Positions 39,673 to 43,012 of a stretch of 43,012 bases of DNA are shown piece after piece. The stretch comes from Herpetosiphonaceae bacterium (GTDB taxonomy: Bacteria; Chloroflexota; Chloroflexia; Chloroflexales; Herpetosiphonaceae), in the NCBI GenBank assembly GCA_013538855.1, contig JABXJS010000197.1, positions 1 to 43,012 of the forward strand, in the 5' to 3' direction. Each line of letters opens with the position of its first letter. Position 1 is the stretch's first letter. The notes under the pieces are model-generated. The model saw only the letters and a list, made by a program, of their open reading frames with translations. It made no database searches and was not told the DNA's origin. The translations under genes were made by a program, and so were the position numbers.

Positions 39673-40265
39673 GTGTCCAGCGGCATCACGCCGCCAGCGT
39701 CGGCATCGAAGATGTAGCGCCCATCCTCTAGATCGTCCGCGAGCTGGCTGAGCAGCTCCGCCCAGCTCGCGGCGATCACGGCGCGTGGGCCAGCAGCCCG
39801 CTCGTGGAGGATAATCTGGCCGACGACGCCAGCAGGCGCAGGATCAAGATCAAGCAGCAGATGGTCCTCGCTGCGCTCAGTCAGCGGGATGCGCGCCGCG
39901 CTCCAGAATAGCGGCTTGATCTGGGCCGCGCTGTCGGTGGCGGACAAGGCGGCGCGATCAAGGTCGGCAAAGTCGCCCTCGGCCAGGGCCTCGCCGTACA
40001 TCTGCCACAGCTCGGCCACGCGCTCCAGCGGCAGCAGCTCGCCGTAGTCGGCCAGCTCACCATAGGTGTAGAAAGTCTGGTCGATCAGGCTCCCGTTGTG
40101 CAGCAAGAACGACGTGCGCACATCCGCAGGCAGCGCGCACCCAATCAGCGCCTCGAACTCGTCCAGCAGCTCGGGCGCTACGCCTGGCGCAAGGCGCAGC
40201 AGGCCGCGCGGGGTATTGCGCGCATACCAGGCCGCAATCCGCCGCCAGCTCTCACGAACATCCAT
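39660..40265 (-). CDS. SMI1/KNR4-family protein
   Basis: About 201 residues of the SMI1/KNR4 (SUKH) fold: 'RLAPGVAPELLDEFEALIGC', 'ALPADVRTSFLLHNGSL' and 'PLFWSAARIPLTERSEDHLL' with 'LDLDPAPAG'. The closing 'SWAELLSQLADDLEDGRY' is typical. Members include immunity proteins against contact-dependent or secreted nuclease toxins, but many are solitary with unknown roles, and no toxin gene is adjacent. Two ATG codons in tandem (40268, 40265) fit; the second has the better spacing from GGAGG. Cytoplasmic. Confidence 0.87.
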   Translation of the reverse strand: MDVRESWRRIAAWYARNTPRGLLRLAPGVAPELLDEFEALIGCALPADVRTSFLLHNGSLIDQTFYTYGELADYGELLPLERVAELWQMYGEALAEGDFADLDRAALSATDSAAQIKPLFWSAARIPLTERSEDHLLLDLDPAPAGVVGQIILHERAAGPRAVIAASWAELLSQLADDLEDGRYIFDADAGGVMPLDTLDT

Positions 40266-40379
40266 CATCAGCCTCCACTTCTGCGCCTTGCAGGGCGCTT
40301 GTGCTTAAAACCTGATTCCTACGCTAGACCTGTATCAGCAACACAGCGGATGCACGCCATCGGGCAAGCACTCGCGCCA

Positions 40380-40438
40380 TGCTATAGTCGCGCTATCAGC
40401 ACTGTGTACCGAGCATGGTTGTTGTAAGCAGCTACAAT
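40380..40438 (+). promoter_or_regulatory. Two candidate promoters of the lipoprotein gene
   Basis: TGC-TATAGT (40380-40388) and GC-TACAAT (40431-40438) are both -10-like with poor -35 boxes. They lie 210 and 160 bp ahead of the start. The 40266-40597 gap holds these, a hairpin and nothing else I can name. Confidence 0.4.
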
Positions 40439-40554
40439 CCGCCTGCCCATGCGCAGCACCACGCTGCTGCCGCCGTCACTATGGCAGCGGCGTAAGCAAC
40501 GCGGCAGCCATGGAACAAAACTCGCTGCGCTAGCGCATACAGCCCTTCAACCGT

Positions 40555-40578
40555 GGCTCTGCCGACGGTGGCAGAGCC
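40555..40578 (+). promoter_or_regulatory. Hairpin next to the lipoprotein ribosome-binding site
   Basis: GGCTCTGCC-GACGGT-GGCAGAGCC forms a perfect 9-bp stem ending 6 bp before AAGGAG. It could affect translation start, stabilise the mRNA, or end transcription from upstream. Confidence 0.45.
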
Positions 40579-40597
40579 TAGCCCAAGGAGATTGTCT

Positions 40598-41938
40598 ATG
40601 CGTCGGTTATTCACGCTCTGCGCATGCCTGCTGCTCGTCGTGCTCAGCGGCTGCGCCACTACCGTCTACCCTGCTCTGCCACTTGAGGATGCCAGCGCCG
40701 CCACCCAGAGCAGCCGCCACCCGGTTGTCGCTATCGACAGCCATGGCGTGCGCCACTACGCCTGGAGCCAGTGCGACATCGGCTGCAAGCTCATCTACAA
40801 GCGCATGCAGCTCAGCGCACAAACTGGCTACCTGGAGTTCATCCCGGCTGTTCCCGGCGATTTTATCATCGATCCAGACATCGTGGCGACGCCGAGCGGC
40901 ACCACCTACCTCGCCGCTTCGATCTGCCCAGATGTGGGCACCCAATGCATCGACTACATCGTCAGCATCCCAGAAAGCCTCGATCCGCTGCCGCTGCTGA
41001 CCAGGCTCACGCCAGCAGGCATGACCAGCCGCAGTGGCTATAGCCCGCTGCTCGTCGCCAACGGCGATCAGGTCTACGCGCTCTACTACACCAACCACGA
41101 CGGCGATCTGGGCGTAGATCTGCGCTACCGCCGCCTTGATCAAAGCGACAGCGACCACCCGATCTCCACCAGCGCCAATAAGGTTGTGGTCAATGCGCGC
41201 GCCGCCGTCGATACCACCGCCACCCTCCACGTCGCCTACGAGTACCTGAGCACGGTCAGCGACTACCAGGCGCTGTTCTACTACAGCCTGCCCTGGGGCG
41301 GCAGCGCCAATCTTGAGTTTATGGTCAACGACGTCAGCACCAACGATCTGTACAGCCCGCCTGATGTCGCCGTCGGCAGCAACAATAGCGCCTATGTCGT
41401 CTTTGCCTTCCTCGACAACGGCGATAATATTCTGCGCTTCTATGAGAATCCGGTCAGCAACCCTGCGACCAGCACCGACTGGCTCAACGGCAGCACCGGC
41501 CAGGGCTGGCAGATCAGCGGCGGCCCGCGCGTAAGCAGCAGTAAGTTCGTCACCTTCGCCGCCAGCAACACCGCCACTGGCGCGGCCAGCGAGATCTGGC
41601 TCATGCAGAACGACAGCACCATCAACCAGCTCACGAGCAGCGCCGACAGCGCGGCCCAGCCAGAGATCACGGCGCTGTTTCCCTACACGGTCGTCGCCTG
41701 GCGCTCCGATGCGGCCTGCGGCGGCGCAGTCTACGCGTGGGACACCTTTCACGCCACCGCGCAGCAGATTCAGCCCGACCTTAGCGCGCAGTGCGAGGAC
41801 GCCAAGCTCGATCTGGCCACCAACGGCCACTTTGTCGCCGCCGCCTGGCTCCAGTCCAATCAGGCCGAAGCCGAGCACGCTATCGCCTGGACGGCCTTCA
41901 GCGTTGAGGCCAGCTTCGCGCCAGTCCTCCTGCGCTAA
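40598..41938 (+). CDS. Predicted lipoprotein, beta-propeller-like
   Basis: This 446-residue exported protein has a lipoprotein signal peptide: 'MRRLFTLCACLLLVVLSGC' with lipobox LSGC (Cys19). The mature part is beta-rich, with repeated blade-like pieces such as 'DPDIVATPSGTTYLAAS', 'RAAVDTTATLHVAYEYLSTV' and 'PPDVAVGSNNSAYVVFAFLD', which suggest a beta-propeller of about six or seven blades. No catalytic motif is seen. Location is the outer face of the cytoplasmic membrane or the cell surface. The ATG at 40598 follows AAGGAG by seven bases; the longer frame from 40553 would put residues ahead of a perfect signal peptide. The function is unknown. Confidence 0.85.
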   Translation: MRRLFTLCACLLLVVLSGCATTVYPALPLEDASAATQSSRHPVVAIDSHGVRHYAWSQCDIGCKLIYKRMQLSAQTGYLEFIPAVPGDFIIDPDIVATPSGTTYLAASICPDVGTQCIDYIVSIPESLDPLPLLTRLTPAGMTSRSGYSPLLVANGDQVYALYYTNHDGDLGVDLRYRRLDQSDSDHPISTSANKVVVNARAAVDTTATLHVAYEYLSTVSDYQALFYYSLPWGGSANLEFMVNDVSTNDLYSPPDVAVGSNNSAYVVFAFLDNGDNILRFYENPVSNPATSTDWLNGSTGQGWQISGGPRVSSSKFVTFAASNTATGAASEIWLMQNDSTINQLTSSADSAAQPEITALFPYTVVAWRSDAACGGAVYAWDTFHATAQQIQPDLSAQCEDAKLDLATNGHFVAAAWLQSNQAEAEHAIAWTAFSVEASFAPVLLR

Positions 41939-42002
41939 ATCGCCAATTTTCGGCGGCCATCCATCCATCCGCAAACACGCCGCGTATATTCAAACAAGTA
42001 GC

Positions 42003-42008
42003 TACAAT
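42003..42008 (+). promoter_or_regulatory. -10 box of the DUF4397 gene
   Basis: TACAAT in AGTAGCTACAATC, close to the box upstream of the lipoprotein gene (AGCAGCTACAATC). It is 82 bp ahead of the start; the -35 is weak. Confidence 0.45.
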
Positions 42009-42089
42009 CTTAAAAAACTCTAGTCCATGGACAGGGAAGTGCTGGCACTGTTTTACAGTAGCAGAAACACTCAGAAGGAGGATTTTCTT

Positions 42090-42761
42090 ATGCGACGAGT
42101 TTTGTTGGTGGTGATGGCGCTGGCAGCGTTGATCGGTTTTGCGCCTCAGGCAAGCGCGCAGTCTGGCTCGAACTATATTCGCGTTATGCACGCCTCGCCC
42201 GACGCGCCGAATGTTGATATCTATGTCGATGGCAGCCGCGTCCTCGCCGACGTACCATTTTTTGCGCTCAGCGGTCAGCTGGCCCTGCCCGACGGCACCT
42301 ATAATGTGGCCATCGTGCCCGCTGGTGGCAGCCTGAGCGACGCCGTGTTCGAAGGCCCGCTCTCGCTCAGCGGTGGCTACACTGGCACTGTGGCCGCGCT
42401 CGGCTCGCTGAGCATGGGCAACTTCCAGGTTGTGCTGTACGACGATGATTTCTCGCCCGTTCCCGCTGGCATGGCCCGCGTCAACGTGATCCACGCGTCA
42501 CCTGATGCGCCCGCTGTTGACATCAAGCTGGCTGGCACCGACACCGTCGTCGCCTCCAACCTGTCCTTCACCGACGCTGGTACCGTCGAGGTTCCCGCTG
42601 GCACCTACTCCTTTGACATCACGCCCGCCGGCAGCTCGACCGTGGTCTTTACAACGCCGCCGCTACGCTTTGAGTCCGGCTGGAGCTACACACTCGCCGC
42701 CACAGGCTTCCTCTCCAGCAACTTCTGGGTCCAGTCGCGGGTCGATTTCATCGGCCAGTAG
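42090..42761 (+). CDS. Secreted DUF4397 protein
   Basis: This 223-residue protein has a signal peptide (1-23, 'MRRVLLVVMALAALIGFAPQ', cleavage after 'ASA') and two DUF4397 beta-sandwich repeats. They start 'IRVMHASPDAPNVDIYVDG' (about 29) and 'VNVIHASPDAPAVDIKLAG' (about 132). DUF4397 proteins are exported and common in the cell envelope and extracellular matrix; their function is not established. The ATG follows GAAGGAGG by eight bases. It stands alone between its -10 box and a strong terminator. Confidence 0.93.
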   Translation: MRRVLLVVMALAALIGFAPQASAQSGSNYIRVMHASPDAPNVDIYVDGSRVLADVPFFALSGQLALPDGTYNVAIVPAGGSLSDAVFEGPLSLSGGYTGTVAALGSLSMGNFQVVLYDDDFSPVPAGMARVNVIHASPDAPAVDIKLAGTDTVVASNLSFTDAGTVEVPAGTYSFDITPAGSSTVVFTTPPLRFESGWSYTLAATGFLSSNFWVQSRVDFIGQ

Positions 42762-42787
42762 CGCCTATCAGGGTCCAAGCTAGTTCA

Positions 42788-42822
42788 CCGCCGCTTGCCC
42801 AGGCAGCAAGCGGCGGTTTTTT
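42788..42822 (+). terminator. Strong Rho-independent terminator
   Basis: A perfect 11-bp stem (ccgccgcttgc/gcaagcggcgg), a 7-nt loop, then TTTTTT. It ends the DUF4397 gene. Confidence 0.95.
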
Positions 42823-42824
42823 GT

Positions 42825-43012
42825 TGATCGTCTGCGCCGTGGTTGATGCTCGGGTATGCGGCGACAAGGTCTGCGCTGTGCTCAGCCAACCGCGCTGACG
42901 GCCCCGTGCCCTGCCCGCGTCCTGCTGCGCCCGCCTGCGCCAAAAGCCGCGCTGATCCGTGCCGCCTTGTTTCGTGATCGTCTGCGCCGTGGTTGATGCT
43001 CGGGTATGCGGC
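42825..43012. repeat. 38-bp direct repeat, period 150 bp, at the window edge
   Basis: TGATCGTCTGCGCCGTGGTT and the 18 bases after it occur exactly at 42825-42862 and 42975-43012. The second copy touches the end of the window, so more units may follow. The block GCGCCGTGGTTGAT also occurs in the hairpin at 19689. No gene is seen here. Confidence 0.95.

Overview
The window reads as an ordinary chromosomal segment of a GC-rich free-living bacterium. It has two tRNA genes, mostly single-copy housekeeping and accessory genes, and no phage, plasmid or transposase genes. My best guess for the host is Chloroflexota (filamentous Chloroflexia type). That rests on a secreted caspase-like (C25-type) protein with a short 'LFLPAV' tail, ArnT-like membrane glycosyltransferases with soluble accessory domains, a bacterial Roco (LRR-Roc-COR) protein, a DUF4397 protein, and many GTG starts and Shine-Dalgarno sites. 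It is inference; there is no rRNA or marker gene to prove it.

Layout. 1-4.2 kb: the end of a TPR protein and a large secreted C25-like protease (both +). 4.3-16.0 kb: a six-gene minus-strand operon, running from a promoter near 16.1 kb down to 4.3 kb. It encodes four GT39/ArnT-like membrane glycosyltransferases, one GT4 glycosyltransferase and one nucleotide-sugar dehydrogenase; four of the five junctions are overlapping GTGA or TAATG starts. It looks like an envelope glycan or protein-glycosylation locus. 16.1-17.8 kb: a divergent ybaK gene, a DEDDh exonuclease-WYL fusion and two tandem tRNA-Glu(UUC) genes with good terminators. 17.9-26.4 kb: an XRE/MmyB-type regulator (-), a 145-bp tandem repeat, then small + strand genes (DUF2834 protein, CmoM-like methyltransferase, MT-A70 methyltransferase, HAD hydrolase, PDZ-S41 protein, TPR_5 protein, GNAT, SnoaL-like protein), followed by a minus pair (hypothetical protein plus AraC regulator). 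26.5-28.5 kb: a thioredoxin-like/SelW-like redox pair and a zinc-finger PRiA4-ORF3 protein. 28.5-29.3 kb: a gene-free, repeat-rich stretch. 29.3-30.8 kb: catalase (-). 31.2-36.9 kb: a Roco protein and a second LRR-only paralogue, separated by repeats. 37.2-39.6 kb: rarA overlapping an old-yellow-enzyme gene. 39.7-42.8 kb: an SMI1/KNR4 protein (-), a lipoprotein and a DUF4397 protein, ending in a strong terminator and a direct repeat.

The most interesting features are as follows. The LRR-only gene copies the sensor half of its Roco neighbour, stops just before the GTPase domain, and is flanked by 97%-identical 94-bp direct repeats. A dispersed intergenic repeat family (core CGCTGGGCAATC plus GCGGCTACG) occurs at least seven times. 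The glycosylation operon carries paralogous GT39 proteins with extra beta and TPR-like domains. A small number of promoters share an extended -10 (TGCTAYAAT-like) with weak -35 boxes. All start sites were chosen by ribosome-binding site, overlap or promoter position, and several differ from the longest open frame.
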